NCBI RefSeq assembly: GCF_001280085.1
Contig: NZ_LGED01000215.1
Coordinates: forward strand, 1 to 35,691
Reading direction: 5' to 3'
Length of the DNA stretch: 35,691 bases
Source of the DNA: Saccharothrix sp. NRRL B-16348
GTDB taxonomy: Bacteria > Actinomycetota > Actinomycetes > Mycobacteriales > Pseudonocardiaceae
This document shows positions 6,892 to 16,008 of the stretch, piece after piece. Both the position numbers and the translations under genes were made by a program. Below the pieces are notes generated by a model that was not told where the DNA came from, made no database searches, and worked only from the letters and a program-made list of their open reading frames with translations. Position 1 is the stretch's first letter. Every line of letters begins with the position of its first letter.

Positions 6892-8187
6892 GTGGACCCC
6901 GCGACAGCGCACGCCTGGGCGGCCCTCGGCGGCCGACCCGACCTGACCCTCGACCACACCCCCGCGGGCGACGTGCTCAGCGCCCGGCTGCCCGTCCGGG
7001 ACCTGGCCCGAGCCACCGTCGGCGTGTGCGCACTCGCCGCCGCCGAGCTGAAAGCTGCCCGCGACCACACCGCCATCCCCCCGGTGACGGTGCGCGAAGC
7101 CGCCGTCGCCACGGCGTTCACCAGCGAACGCCACCTCCGCGTCAACGGCCGCGCGGGCGCCACGTTCGCGCCGCTGTCCGGGTTCTGGCGCACCGCCGAC
7201 GGCTGGGTCCGCACCCACGCCAACTACCCGCACCACCGGAAACGCCTGCTCGAAGCCCTGGGCATCGCCGACGACCCCGCCGCCCTGGCCCGCGAACTGG
7301 CCACCTGCGAGGCCGTGGAAGTCCAGGAAACCGTCTACGCCGCGGGCGGCCTGGCCGTCGCGGTCGCCGCCGAACCCGACCCGACCCGCCGTCCCCTGGT
7401 CGAAACGCGCCCCACCGACGCCGCGAAACGCGTCCTCCCACCGGCGTCCCGCCCCGCCGAAGGCGTCCGCGTCCTCGACCTCACCAGGGTCATCGCCGGC
7501 CCGGTCGCCACCCGCACCCTCGCGTTCCTCGGCGCCGACGTCCTCCGCGTCGACCCACCCCACCTGCCCGAAGACCCCGACGTGCACGCGGACACCGGCA
7601 TGGGCAAGCGCTCCACGCTGCTCGACCTCGCCACCCGGCACGACCGGCGCACGTTCGACGACCTCCTCGACCACGCCGACGTCGTCGTCACCGGCTACCG
7701 ACCGGGTGCCCTCGACCGCCACGGCGTGAGCCCGGAAGCGCTGCACGCGCAACGCCCCGACCTGGTCGTCGCCCACCTGACCGCGTGGGGCCACACCGGC
7801 GACTGGGCCGATCGGCGCGGGTTCGACAGCCTGGTCCAGGCGGCCAGCGGTATCGCCGCCGTCGAGAGCACCGACGGCACACCCGGCGCGCTGCCCGCCC
7901 AAGCCCTCGACCACGGCACCGGCTACCTGCTCGCCGCCGCCGTCCTCCTCGCCCTCACCCAACCGCGGGGCAGGCACATCAAGCTGTCACTGGCCGGCAC
8001 CGCGTCCTGGCTCCTGCACGACATCCGACCCTCGCCCGTCCACGGCGCCTACGACCCGGACCCGTGGCTGGTCGAGACCCCGTCGCCCTACGGCACCCTC
8101 CGCCACGCCCGCCCGCCACTCGCCGACCACGGAACGTGGGACCACCCGCCAACCCTCTGGGGCACCGACGAACCGCGGTGGCGCTGA
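6892..8187 (+). CDS. Family III (CaiB/BaiF) CoA-transferase with swapped domain order
   Basis: 431 residues from a GTG. Family III enzymes move CoA between carboxylic acids through an aspartyl intermediate. The Rossmann-like signature VRVLDLTRVIAGPVATRTLA, normally at the N-terminus, appears only at 192-211. It is followed by GADVLRVDPP, MGKRSTLLDL, the GFDSLVQAASG segment (310-320), and LDHGTGY at 339-345, where Asp340 aligns with the catalytic Asp of formyl-CoA transferase. The segment resembling the family's small domain (FWRTADGWVRTHANYP, HHRKRLLEALG) lies before this, at about 98-124. No second small domain follows, so the order looks permuted. The substrate is unknown; carnitine, bile-acid or methyl-branched acyl thioesters are typical of the family. 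Confidence 0.85.
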   Translation: MDPATAHAWAALGGRPDLTLDHTPAGDVLSARLPVRDLARATVGVCALAAAELKAARDHTAIPPVTVREAAVATAFTSERHLRVNGRAGATFAPLSGFWRTADGWVRTHANYPHHRKRLLEALGIADDPAALARELATCEAVEVQETVYAAGGLAVAVAAEPDPTRRPLVETRPTDAAKRVLPPASRPAEGVRVLDLTRVIAGPVATRTLAFLGADVLRVDPPHLPEDPDVHADTGMGKRSTLLDLATRHDRRTFDDLLDHADVVVTGYRPGALDRHGVSPEALHAQRPDLVVAHLTAWGHTGDWADRRGFDSLVQAASGIAAVESTDGTPGALPAQALDHGTGYLLAAAVLLALTQPRGRHIKLSLAGTASWLLHDIRPSPVHGAYDPDPWLVETPSPYGTLRHARPPLADHGTWDHPPTLWGTDEPRWR

Positions 8188-8375
8188 CACGGAGCCTCGT
8201 CGAGGCCGGCGGCCGCCAGCAGCCTGCCGCGCGGTCCACAGAGGACTCCCGCCGGTAAACCCCGCGGGACGGGTCCGCCGGCGGTTCGGTGGCGCGCGGC
8301 TCACCTGCGTTGTGGACCCGCGTGGTGAAGGGACAAACGACCACTGGAAGTGTTACGACTGAAACGCACGTTCGA

Positions 8376-8398
8376 GGGGTAACCCGATCGGGTACCCC
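8376..8398. promoter_or_regulatory. 23-bp near-perfect palindrome upstream of the Ser/Thr kinase
   Basis: GGGGTA, an extra A, then the 10-bp palindrome CCCGATCGGG, then TACCCC: fully symmetric except for the single extra base. It ends 35 bp before the kinase start in the gap 8188-8433. The rest of the gap has no gene; it holds a self-complementary CCGCCGGCGG (8275-8284 region) that could belong to a terminator of the CoA-transferase gene. The position suits an operator or an RNA hairpin controlling kinase expression. Confidence 0.5.
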
Positions 8399-8433
8399 CG
8401 TCGCCGGACGTGCGGGCGACGTTGGGAGCACGG

Positions 8434-10020
8434 GTGGTGGACCGCACTATCGCAGGCCGGTATCGGCTGACCGAGCGGATCGGCACGGGCGGGATGGGGG
8501 TGGTGTGGCGGGCCGAGGACCAGCGGCTGCGCCGCATCGTCGCGGTGAAGGAACTGCTGTCCCGCACCGGGTTCGACCAGGAGTCGATCGACCGCGCGAT
8601 CCGGGAGGGGCGCATCGCGGCCCGCCTGTCGCACCCCAACGTGATCGCGCTGTACGACGTGGTCGAGTACGACGGCCACCCGTGGCTGATCATGGAGTAC
8701 CTGCCGTCGCGCAGCCTGGCGACCGTGATGACCGAACGCGGCACCCTGCCGCCCGACGAGGTGGCCCGGCTGGGCGTGCAGTTGGCCGACGGGTTGGCCG
8801 CCGCGCACAAGGCGGGCGTCACGCACCGGGACGTGAAGCCGGGCAACGTGCTGGTCACCGAGTTCGGCACGGTCAAGGTCACCGACTTCGGCACCTCGCG
8901 CGCGACCGACGAGGCGACCGTCACCGCGTCCGGGATGCTCGTCGGCACGCCCGCCTACCTGGCGCCGGAGGTGGCGCGCGGCGGCAAGGGCGAGTTCCCG
9001 GCCGACGTGTTCGCGCTGGGCGCGACGCTCTACGCGGCACTGGAGGGCACGCCGCCGTTCGGCGTGGACGGCAACACCATCGCCCTGCTGCACCGGGTCG
9101 CCGACGGCCGGTTCCCGCCGCCGCGCAACGCCGGACCGCTGGCGCCGGTGCTGATGCGCCTGCTCGACTCCAACCCGGAGACCCGGCCGACCATGGCCGA
9201 AGCGGCCGACATGCTGCGTGACGTGCGGTTCGACGGCTCGACACCGCCGTCCCCGCCGCCGACCGCGATCCTGGCCTCGCCCCTCGAACCGGTGGCCGAG
9301 CCCGCGCCCGCCGTGCCCACGCCCGAACCGGCGAACCCGCAGACCCCTCCGCAGCAAAGCCCACCGCAGCAGACCCCTCCGCAGCCGACGCCGACCGCCG
9401 TGACGCCCCAGGTCGCGCCGACCTCGCCGGCCCCGCCGCCGAACGAGGAGAAGCGAGGCGACCGCAAGGCGCTCGTCGCGCTCGCCGTCGTGGCCCTGAT
9501 CGCCATCGCCGTGGTGGCGTACCTGGTCAACCGGGGTGGTGACCGCTCGCCGTCGGCCGGGTCGGGCACCACCAGCGAGACCGCCGTCCAGCCGACGTCC
9601 GACGCTCCCGCCGGAACCCAGCCCGCCCAGACCACCGACGACGCCCAGCCGACCACGACCACCATCACGACGACACCGGAGCCGACGACCACCACGTCCG
9701 AGCCACCACCCGTCGAGATCGGCCCCGACCAGGCGTTGCAGGAGTACTACGGCCTGCTGCCGGGCAACCTGGAAACCGCCTACGGCCGCCTCACCGACGG
9801 CTTCAAGGCCGCCAAGTCGCCGTCCTTCGCCTCCTACCAGGGCTTTTGGGGCCAGATGAGCGCGGTGACCGTGACCAACGTGCAGGCGGTCGGGCCGCAG
9901 CAGGTGTCGGCCACCGTGTCGTACACGTTCAAATCCGGTGGCACCACGACCGAGCAGCACCTGTACACGCTGGTCAAGGTCAACGGGCAGTGGGCGATCG
10001 ACGGCCAGCAGAACGCCTAG
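8434..10020 (+). CDS. Transmembrane eukaryotic-like Ser/Thr protein kinase (PknB type)
   Basis: 528 residues. I chose the GTG at 8434 (VVDRTIAGRYRL) because GGGAG at 8424-8428 precedes it; the GTG three bases later fits equally. The kinase domain spans about 1-265: glycine loop GTGGMG (18-23), VAVKE with Lys39, catalytic HRD with Asp133, DFG at 151-153, and the GTPAYLAPE activation segment. A 75-residue Pro/Gln/Thr-rich linker follows, one membrane helix at about 346-365, a Thr-rich extracytoplasmic stalk, and a C-terminal domain of about 100 residues (DQALQEYYGLLPG to NGQWAIDGQQ) with the look of an NTF2/SnoaL-like fold. The outer domain presumably senses a ligand; PASTA repeats are absent. 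Likely substrates include regulators and cell-wall enzymes, none identifiable here. Confidence 0.93.
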   Translation: MVDRTIAGRYRLTERIGTGGMGVVWRAEDQRLRRIVAVKELLSRTGFDQESIDRAIREGRIAARLSHPNVIALYDVVEYDGHPWLIMEYLPSRSLATVMTERGTLPPDEVARLGVQLADGLAAAHKAGVTHRDVKPGNVLVTEFGTVKVTDFGTSRATDEATVTASGMLVGTPAYLAPEVARGGKGEFPADVFALGATLYAALEGTPPFGVDGNTIALLHRVADGRFPPPRNAGPLAPVLMRLLDSNPETRPTMAEAADMLRDVRFDGSTPPSPPPTAILASPLEPVAEPAPAVPTPEPANPQTPPQQSPPQQTPPQPTPTAVTPQVAPTSPAPPPNEEKRGDRKALVALAVVALIAIAVVAYLVNRGGDRSPSAGSGTTSETAVQPTSDAPAGTQPAQTTDDAQPTTTTITTTPEPTTTTSEPPPVEIGPDQALQEYYGLLPGNLETAYGRLTDGFKAAKSPSFASYQGFWGQMSAVTVTNVQAVGPQQVSATVSYTFKSGGTTTEQHLYTLVKVNGQWAIDGQQNA

Positions 10021-10079
10021 CCGCAGTACGCCCAGCCGACAGCACGCCCAGCCGCCGACGACGGGTGGCGCGGCGCCGG

Positions 10080-11033
10080 TCACGCGAACCGGCCGCGCCA
10101 CACGTCGATCACCAGCACCGGCCGCATCCCGACCGACTCGTAGAGGCCGAGCGCGGGCGTCGGGTTGTTCGAGTCGACGTGCAGGATCGTGCCCACCCGC
10201 CCGTCGGACGCGTCCAGGTGGAACGCGTGCCCCAGCAGGTGCTTCGCCACCCCGCGACCCCGCGCCTCGGCCGACACGCCCAAGTAGCTGACGTAGCCGC
10301 AGTTCTCGTCGGCGGCGAACTGGTCGGTGCGCTCCAGGAACCCGGCCGGCCGCCCGTCCAGCTCCGCCAGCCACAGCCCTGACCAGTCGAAGGTCGACTT
10401 GCGCTCCTGCCGCTCGTACCACTCCCCGTAGGTCTTCGGCACGAACCCGAAGTGCCCGGCGAACGACGCGTTCAACACCTCGTGCACGACCCGCCGCACG
10501 TCCTCGTCCACGGCCTGCCGCAGCACGAGCCCCGGCGCCGGAGCGGGCAGAGGCACGGCGCCCACGTGGTCGATCCGCATCCGGTGGAACGTGGTCGCGA
10601 CCTCGAACCCCAGCGCCGCCACCTGCGCCCGCAGCACCACGTCGTCCCGGTAGACGCCGTGGTCGACGGTGACCTTGTCGTGCCCACCGGCCCGCCCGAT
10701 CTCACGGGCGCGGTCGAGCACCCTGGTGAACAGCCAGTCCGCCAGCGCCGGGTCCTGCGTCACCACCTCGACGTCGACCTCGTCGCTGCCGCCCTTGCCG
10801 TTCGCGGTCGCGTACCCGACCGGCGCGCCCGCCGCGTCCAGCACCAGCCACGCGTCGCGCTCCAGGTCGAAACCGGGCCGGGCCAGCTCGTCCCGCATGT
10901 CGTCGAGCGTGTAGTCGGCGAACCCGATGACCGCCGTGGTGCAGGCGTGCACCAGGCCGAGGATCAGCTCGGCGTCGTCGGCGCGGGGCGGCCGGACGGT
11001 GTGACCGGCGGGAAGGGCGTCCATGGCGCACAT
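10080..11033 (-). CDS. Tandem-GNAT N-acetyltransferase
   Basis: 317 residues, starting MCAMDALPAG at 11033; an internal ATG nine bases later (11024) is an alternative, and neither has a strong ribosome site. The protein is two GNAT folds in series. The N-terminal one (about 10-155) has lost most of the acetyl-CoA loop. The C-terminal one (about 165-317) keeps motif A as YVSYLGVSAEARGRGVAKHL, with the RGRGVA pyrophosphate-binding turn, followed by DSNNPTPALGLYESVGM. This layout resembles mycothiol synthase MshD and other two-domain acetyltransferases, but the sequence does not let me name the acceptor. It is convergent with the kinase gene and divergent from the peptidase gene. Confidence 0.85.
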   Translation of the reverse strand: MCAMDALPAGHTVRPPRADDAELILGLVHACTTAVIGFADYTLDDMRDELARPGFDLERDAWLVLDAAGAPVGYATANGKGGSDEVDVEVVTQDPALADWLFTRVLDRAREIGRAGGHDKVTVDHGVYRDDVVLRAQVAALGFEVATTFHRMRIDHVGAVPLPAPAPGLVLRQAVDEDVRRVVHEVLNASFAGHFGFVPKTYGEWYERQERKSTFDWSGLWLAELDGRPAGFLERTDQFAADENCGYVSYLGVSAEARGRGVAKHLLGHAFHLDASDGRVGTILHVDSNNPTPALGLYESVGMRPVLVIDVWRGRFA

Positions 11034-11055
11034 GGTGCGCCGCGTTTCCGGGACC

Positions 11056-11084
11056 TGTCGATCGGGTTTCCGCCGGGCTAGGGT
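11056..11084 (+). promoter_or_regulatory. Candidate leaderless promoter of the M28 peptidase
   Basis: TGTCGA (11056-11061) and TAGGGT (11079-11084) are 17 bp apart, and the ATG begins six bases after the -10. No Shine-Dalgarno is seen before that ATG. This geometry places the transcript start at the ATG. Confidence 0.4.
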
Positions 11085-11090
11085 CTCGGG

Positions 11091-13292
11091 ATGGTCGAGG
11101 GCGCCCGGCGGGTGTTGGTCCTGCTCATGGTGATCGCCGGGGTGGGCGCGCTGGCCGTGCTGGCGTTCCGACCGCCCGCGCCAGTGGCGGACGCGCCGCC
11201 CGGCGAGTTCGCCGCCGGACGCGCCGAACGGCACCTCGCCGCCATCGCCCAACGGCCGCACCCGATCGGTTCGGCGGACAACGAGCGCGTCCGCGCCTAC
11301 ATCGCCGACACCGCACGCGGCCTCGGCGCGGACGTGACCGTGGAGTCCGACGACGTGGTCCGGCCGTGGCGGGGCGTTCGCGTGGCCACCGCGCACAACG
11401 TCGTCGCGCGCGTGCGCGGCACGGACCCGGCGGTGAGCGGCGGCAAGGCGTTGCTGCTGGTCGCGCACTACGACTCGGTGCCGACCGGACCGGGCGCGGC
11501 CGACGACGGCGCGGCGGTCGCGGCGATGCTGGAGACGTTGCGCGCGTTGACCACCGGTGGCGTGCGCAACGACGTGGTGTTCCTGTTCACCGACGGCGAG
11601 GAGGTCGGGGCGCTCGGCGCGGAGGCGTACGTGCGGCGCAACGGGGTCGACGGCGTGGGCGCGGTGCTGAACTGGGAGGCGCGGGGCAGCGGCGGGCCGG
11701 TGTGGATGTTCCAGACGGGTGACGACAACGCGGCGTTCGTGTCGGCGTTCGGGGAGGCGAGCAGCAGGCCGATCGCGAACTCGTTCGCCTACGAGGTCTA
11801 CCGGCGGATGCCGAACTACAGCGACTTCACCGTGTTCCAGGAGGCGGGCGCGCGGGGGTTGAACAGCGCGTTCATCGAGCACGTTGACGACTACCACTCG
11901 CCTTACGACGACCTGGAGCGGTTGGACCGGGGGAGCCTGCAGCACCACGGCGAGACGATGGTGGGGCTCGTGCGGGCGCTGGGTGACCGCGACCTGCGGG
12001 CCGGTGACGGCGACGCGGTGTACTTCGACCTGTTCTCCCGGGTGCTGGTGCGCTACCCGACGTGGTTCGCGGTGGTGCTGGCCGCGCTGACGGTGGCGGC
12101 GTTGGCCTTGTCGCTGGTCCTGGGTGTCCGAAGTGGACGGCTGCGGTGGCGTGGCGTGGTCGCGGTGGCCGGGGTGGCGGTCGGCGCGGCCGTCGTGGCG
12201 GGCGCGGTGGCGTTCGGGGTGTGGGCGCTGGTGGCGGTCGTGCGGCCGGGGTTGGGTTTCCTGGCGTTGTCGGAGCCGCCCGAGCGTGGCTGGTTCGTCG
12301 CCGGGTTCTGCCTGCTCGGGGCGGCGGTGCTGGTCGCGGCGGCGCGGGTGGTGCGGCGGTGGTCGCCGGCCGAGGTGGTCGCCGGGGCGCTGGTGGTGAC
12401 GGCCGTGCTGCTGGCGGCGTCCGTGCTGGCGGTGCCGGGCGCGAGCTTCCTGTTCCAGTGGACGCTGCTGGCCGGCCTGCCCGCGCTGTGGACACCCCGG
12501 CTGACCTTCCTCCCGCCGCTGGTGGCCGCCGCGATCTTCCCGCCGTTGGTCGGCACCATGATGATCGCGCTGGGCATGCCGTTGAGCGCGGTGGCGGTCG
12601 TGTTCGCGGTGCTGGCGGGCGTGCTGCTGCTGCCGTTGCTCGTGCCGTTGTCCCGCTCCTGGCTGCCGGCGGTCGGCGTGGCGGCGGTCGCGGTGGCGCT
12701 GATCGCGGTGGGCGCCGTGCGGTTCGGCTTCGCGCCGGACGAGCCGCGGCCCGACTCGCTGATCTACCTGCAGGACACGGGCGGCGCGAGCTGGCTCTCC
12801 GCCGACCCCGCGCCCGACGCGTGGACGTCCCGAGTGCTGGGGGAGGCCCCGGAACGGGTGACGCTGCCGTACCCGGTGCTGGACAAGCCGATGATGCGCG
12901 CCGACGCCCCCGACCTGCGCCTGCCCACACCCACCGCCGCCCTGGTGGCCTCCGCCGATGCGGCCGTGCGGACGGTGACGTTCCGGGTCACGCCGCACGC
13001 GCGGGCGTGGCGGACGACCGTGACGCTGTCCGCGCCGGGTCGGGCGGCCTGCCGGGTCGGCGCCACGGACTTCCCCGGCACGACGCTGGACCTGTACGGC
13101 CCGTCCAGCCGTGAGATCACCTGCGAACTGGACCCCGGCGCACCGCTGGACGTCGCCGTGGCCGACCACTGGGCCGGGCTGCCCGCCGAGGCGTCGGCCC
13201 TGGTCGGCGCACGCCCCGCGGACGCCATGCCGGTCCAGTCCGGCAGCCGGCCGTTCGACGCCGCCGTGGTGCGCGCCGCGTTCCGGCTCTGA
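11091..13292 (+). CDS. Membrane-anchored M28 family zinc aminopeptidase
   Basis: 733 residues. An N-terminal signal-anchor helix (6-25) is followed by an extracytoplasmic M28 peptidase domain (about 40-300). The co-catalytic zinc ligands are visible: His126 and Asp128 in VAHYDSVP, Asp138 in AADDGA, Glu170/Glu171 in DGEEVG (base plus ligand), Glu196 in NWEARG, and His269 in DDYHSPYDD. Residues about 305-575 contain a series of hydrophobic helices (WFAVVLAALTVAALAL onward), and a hydrophilic domain of about 160 residues ends the protein. This peptidase-then-helices plan resembles the eukaryotic ERMP1/Fxna group, also found in actinobacteria. It probably trims peptides at the outer face of the membrane; substrates are unknown. 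Confidence 0.9.
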   Translation: MVEGARRVLVLLMVIAGVGALAVLAFRPPAPVADAPPGEFAAGRAERHLAAIAQRPHPIGSADNERVRAYIADTARGLGADVTVESDDVVRPWRGVRVATAHNVVARVRGTDPAVSGGKALLLVAHYDSVPTGPGAADDGAAVAAMLETLRALTTGGVRNDVVFLFTDGEEVGALGAEAYVRRNGVDGVGAVLNWEARGSGGPVWMFQTGDDNAAFVSAFGEASSRPIANSFAYEVYRRMPNYSDFTVFQEAGARGLNSAFIEHVDDYHSPYDDLERLDRGSLQHHGETMVGLVRALGDRDLRAGDGDAVYFDLFSRVLVRYPTWFAVVLAALTVAALALSLVLGVRSGRLRWRGVVAVAGVAVGAAVVAGAVAFGVWALVAVVRPGLGFLALSEPPERGWFVAGFCLLGAAVLVAAARVVRRWSPAEVVAGALVVTAVLLAASVLAVPGASFLFQWTLLAGLPALWTPRLTFLPPLVAAAIFPPLVGTMMIALGMPLSAVAVVFAVLAGVLLLPLLVPLSRSWLPAVGVAAVAVALIAVGAVRFGFAPDEPRPDSLIYLQDTGGASWLSADPAPDAWTSRVLGEAPERVTLPYPVLDKPMMRADAPDLRLPTPTAALVASADAAVRTVTFRVTPHARAWRTTVTLSAPGRAACRVGATDFPGTTLDLYGPSSREITCELDPGAPLDVAVADHWAGLPAEASALVGARPADAMPVQSGSRPFDAAVVRAAFRL

Positions 13293-13332
13293 CCGTTCGT
13301 CGGCCGTGCGACCATGGCAGCGGAGCGGCGGT

Positions 13333-15989
13333 GTGCGGGTCGTCGGGCGATCGGGGCTCGGCTCGCGGGAACGGGCGGATCGGGTGGGCAGGGGCAACGA
13401 GGGCGACGAGGCCGGGATCACCCTGTCCGGGAGTGCCTCGGACCGATCGGCGGTGCTCCAATCCGCCAGGGACTTCACGGTGCACGGCAATGTGGTGATC
13501 GGCGCTGGTGCACCCGACATGGCGTCGGTGCCCGCGCCCCCGGGCCTGGGCCGGATCCCCGTGCTGTCGGCCGTGTTCGTCGGCAGGTCGGGGGAGCTGG
13601 CCCTGCTGGATGAGGCGGTGACCGGTTCGGGTGGGGCTGCCGTGGTGGCGGTCCACGGCCTCGGGGAGTGGGCAAGAGCACCCTGGTCGGTTGGTTCTGC
13701 CGGCTGAACGCGACGCGTTTCTCGCCGACGTGGTGGGTGACGGCCGATTCGAAGGCCGCGATCGACTTGGGCTTGGCCGACCTCGCCGTGGCGGTCGTGC
13801 CGCAGGTCGCGGAACTGCCTCTGGAACAGCGCACCGAGATGGACATCCGATGGCTGACCACCCACACCGGGTGGCTGCTCGTCCTGGACAACCTCACCAG
13901 CCCGGCCGACGCGGCAGGACTGCTGGCGCGGGTGCGCACGGGCGTGGTCGTGATCACCAGCCGACGCGGCAGCGGCTGGCGGGGCGTCGCCGACCCGATC
14001 GGCCTCGACGTGCTGCCCGCCGACGAGGCCGTTGAGCTGATGGCCGACGTCGTCCGGCTCGAGTGGCCCGACGCGGACCTGGAGGGCGTCCACCGGTTGT
14101 GCGAGGAGCTGGGATGGCTGCCGCTGGCCATCGACCAAGCCGCCGCCTACATCGCCCAGTCACGCATCACACCACGGTTCTACCAGGACTTGCTGGCACG
14201 GTTCCCGGCTCGGATGTTCACCACGACCGTGGAGGGCGGGCAGGTCCAGCGGACGATGGCCCGGCTCTGGCACGTGACCCTGGATCGCCTCGCCGACACC
14301 GCCGACGCCGAACGGTTGCTGCGGGTGCTGGCGTGGTACGCGTCCGAGGACGTGCCTCGTGCCGTCCTGTTCGGCGTCTTCGCCGAACTCGACCTGATCG
14401 AGGCGATGGGCCGACTGGCCGCGTACAGCATGATCACCCTCACCGCGGACACGATCAACGTCCATCGGCTGGTGCAGGCCGTGGCCCGCACACCCGACCC
14501 GGCCGATCCGCGTCGCCGCGCCGAGGACATCGCCGCCGCCCGCGACACCGCCACCACCGCGCTCGTGCGCGCCGTCGAAGGGCTCGACCCCCGCGACCCG
14601 CCCTCGTGGCCGATCTATGCGGCGATCCAGTCGCACGTGCGCGCGTTGTTCGACCGCACGCCCTCGGGTGCCGGGACCGAGGACCTGTACCTGCTCCTGA
14701 ACCTCGTCGGCCTCTACGTCATCGGACAAGGCGACCACTCCACCGCCGTCACCTACCTCGCCCACGCTGATCAGGGATTCGAACAACTCCACGGCCCCGA
14801 TCACTCGACCACGCTGGGCGCCCGCACCGGCCTCGCCGGCGCGTACTGGGCGGCAGGCGACTTCCGCCGTGCGATCCCGCTGCTCGAGTCCGCCGCCGCC
14901 GAGCACCTCAGGACGTACGGCCCCGACCACCAGAGCACGCAGGTGCTGCGCAACAACCTGGCCAACGCCTACAAGTCCGCGGGTGACCTCGACCGGGCGA
15001 TCCCCACGCTGGAGACGGCTGTCGCCGACCGTGCCCGACTGTGGGGTCCCGACCACCCGGCCACGCTGACCGCGCGGAACAACCTGGCGAACGCCTACCA
15101 CACGGCCGGAGATCCGACCCGGGCGATGGCCCTGCACGAGGCAGTCGTGGCCGACCGCGTCAGAGTGTTGGGACCGACGCATCCCGCGACGCTGAACTCA
15201 CGGCACAACCTCGCCCACGCCCTGCACGCGTTGGACGACCTGGGACGGGCGGCCGGCCTCTACGAGGCAGTCCTCGCCGACCGGATCGAAGTGCTGGGGT
15301 CCGATCACCCGGACACGCTCAACTCGAAGCACAACTGGGCGAACGTGCTCAAGTCGATGGGTGAACTGGTGCGGGCCGCCCGCCTGCACAAGGCCACTCT
15401 GGCCGACTACGCCAGGGTGTTGGGACCCGATCACCCGAACACTCTCAACGCCCGGAACAGCCTGGCCGACCTGTACCGGGCGGCGGGCAACCCGGTGCGG
15501 GCCATCCGCCTGTACGAAGCGACCCTCGCCGACCACGCCAGAGTCCTGGGCCCCGACCACCCGGACACGTTGAGCGTGCGGATGTGGCTTGCCGGAGCGT
15601 GCAAGGCGGCGGGCGATCCGGTGCGGGCGATCACCCTGTACGAAGCCGCGGTCGCCGATTTCACCCGCGTGCTCGGGTCCGACCACCCCGATACGTTGCA
15701 GTCACGCAATGACCTCGCCGATACCCATGCGTTGGCCGGCGACTCGAGGAAGGCGATTCCGCTGTCCGAATCCGTCGCGGCCGACTGCGCGCGGGTGCTC
15801 GGGCCGAATCACCTGAACAGCTTGGTGGCGCGGAACAACCTGGCGAACGCCTACGCCGCCGCAGGTGACCGGAGACGGGCGATCCTGCTGCTGGCTCCGC
15901 TTGCCGCGGACTGCTCGCGACTGCTGAGTGCGGACCACCCCGTCGCGGTCGCGGTCCGCACGAATCTCGACGCCGTCAGGAAGGGCTGA
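13333..15989 (+). pseudogene. Frameshifted STAND-type NB-ARC/TPR protein
   Basis: A long gene read in two frames. The first (from GTG 13333, GGAG at 13322-13325; GTG 13384 is an alternative) gives a short beta-rich segment (AGITLSGSASDR, FTVHGNVVIGAG), then VFVGRSGELALLDEA and VAVHGLGE. The second, from 13668, continues GKSTLVGWF. One more G in the run 13663-13666 would restore GLGGVGKST, the Walker A loop. Downstream all NB-ARC marks are intact: Walker B WLLVLDN, VVITSRR, LGWLPLAID, and an MHD-like VHRLVQ. From about 14760 to the end are nine or ten kinesin-light-chain-type 42-residue TPRs (RVLGPDHPDTL, NNLANAY, AGD, RAI). Such STAND ATPases are signalling or anti-phage sensors; no effector domain is recognisable. 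Either a real mutation, a sequence error, or slippage. Confidence 0.8.
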
Positions 15990-16008
15990 CCGTCGCGACG
16001 CGCCGACC

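Noticed and set aside
13663..13668. Programmed -1 ribosomal frameshift
   Set aside because: A -1 shift would restore the frame, but the site CGGGGAG is not a canonical X-XXY-YYZ slippery heptamer and I see no clear stimulatory pseudoknot. Mutation, sequence error or DNA slippage is simpler.
10080..14138. A 1352-codon minus-strand open frame as one giant protein
   Set aside because: Only its last 318 codons (the GNAT protein) have normal composition; the rest is the antisense of the M28 peptidase and NB-ARC genes, low in complexity and rich in Arg/His/Pro.
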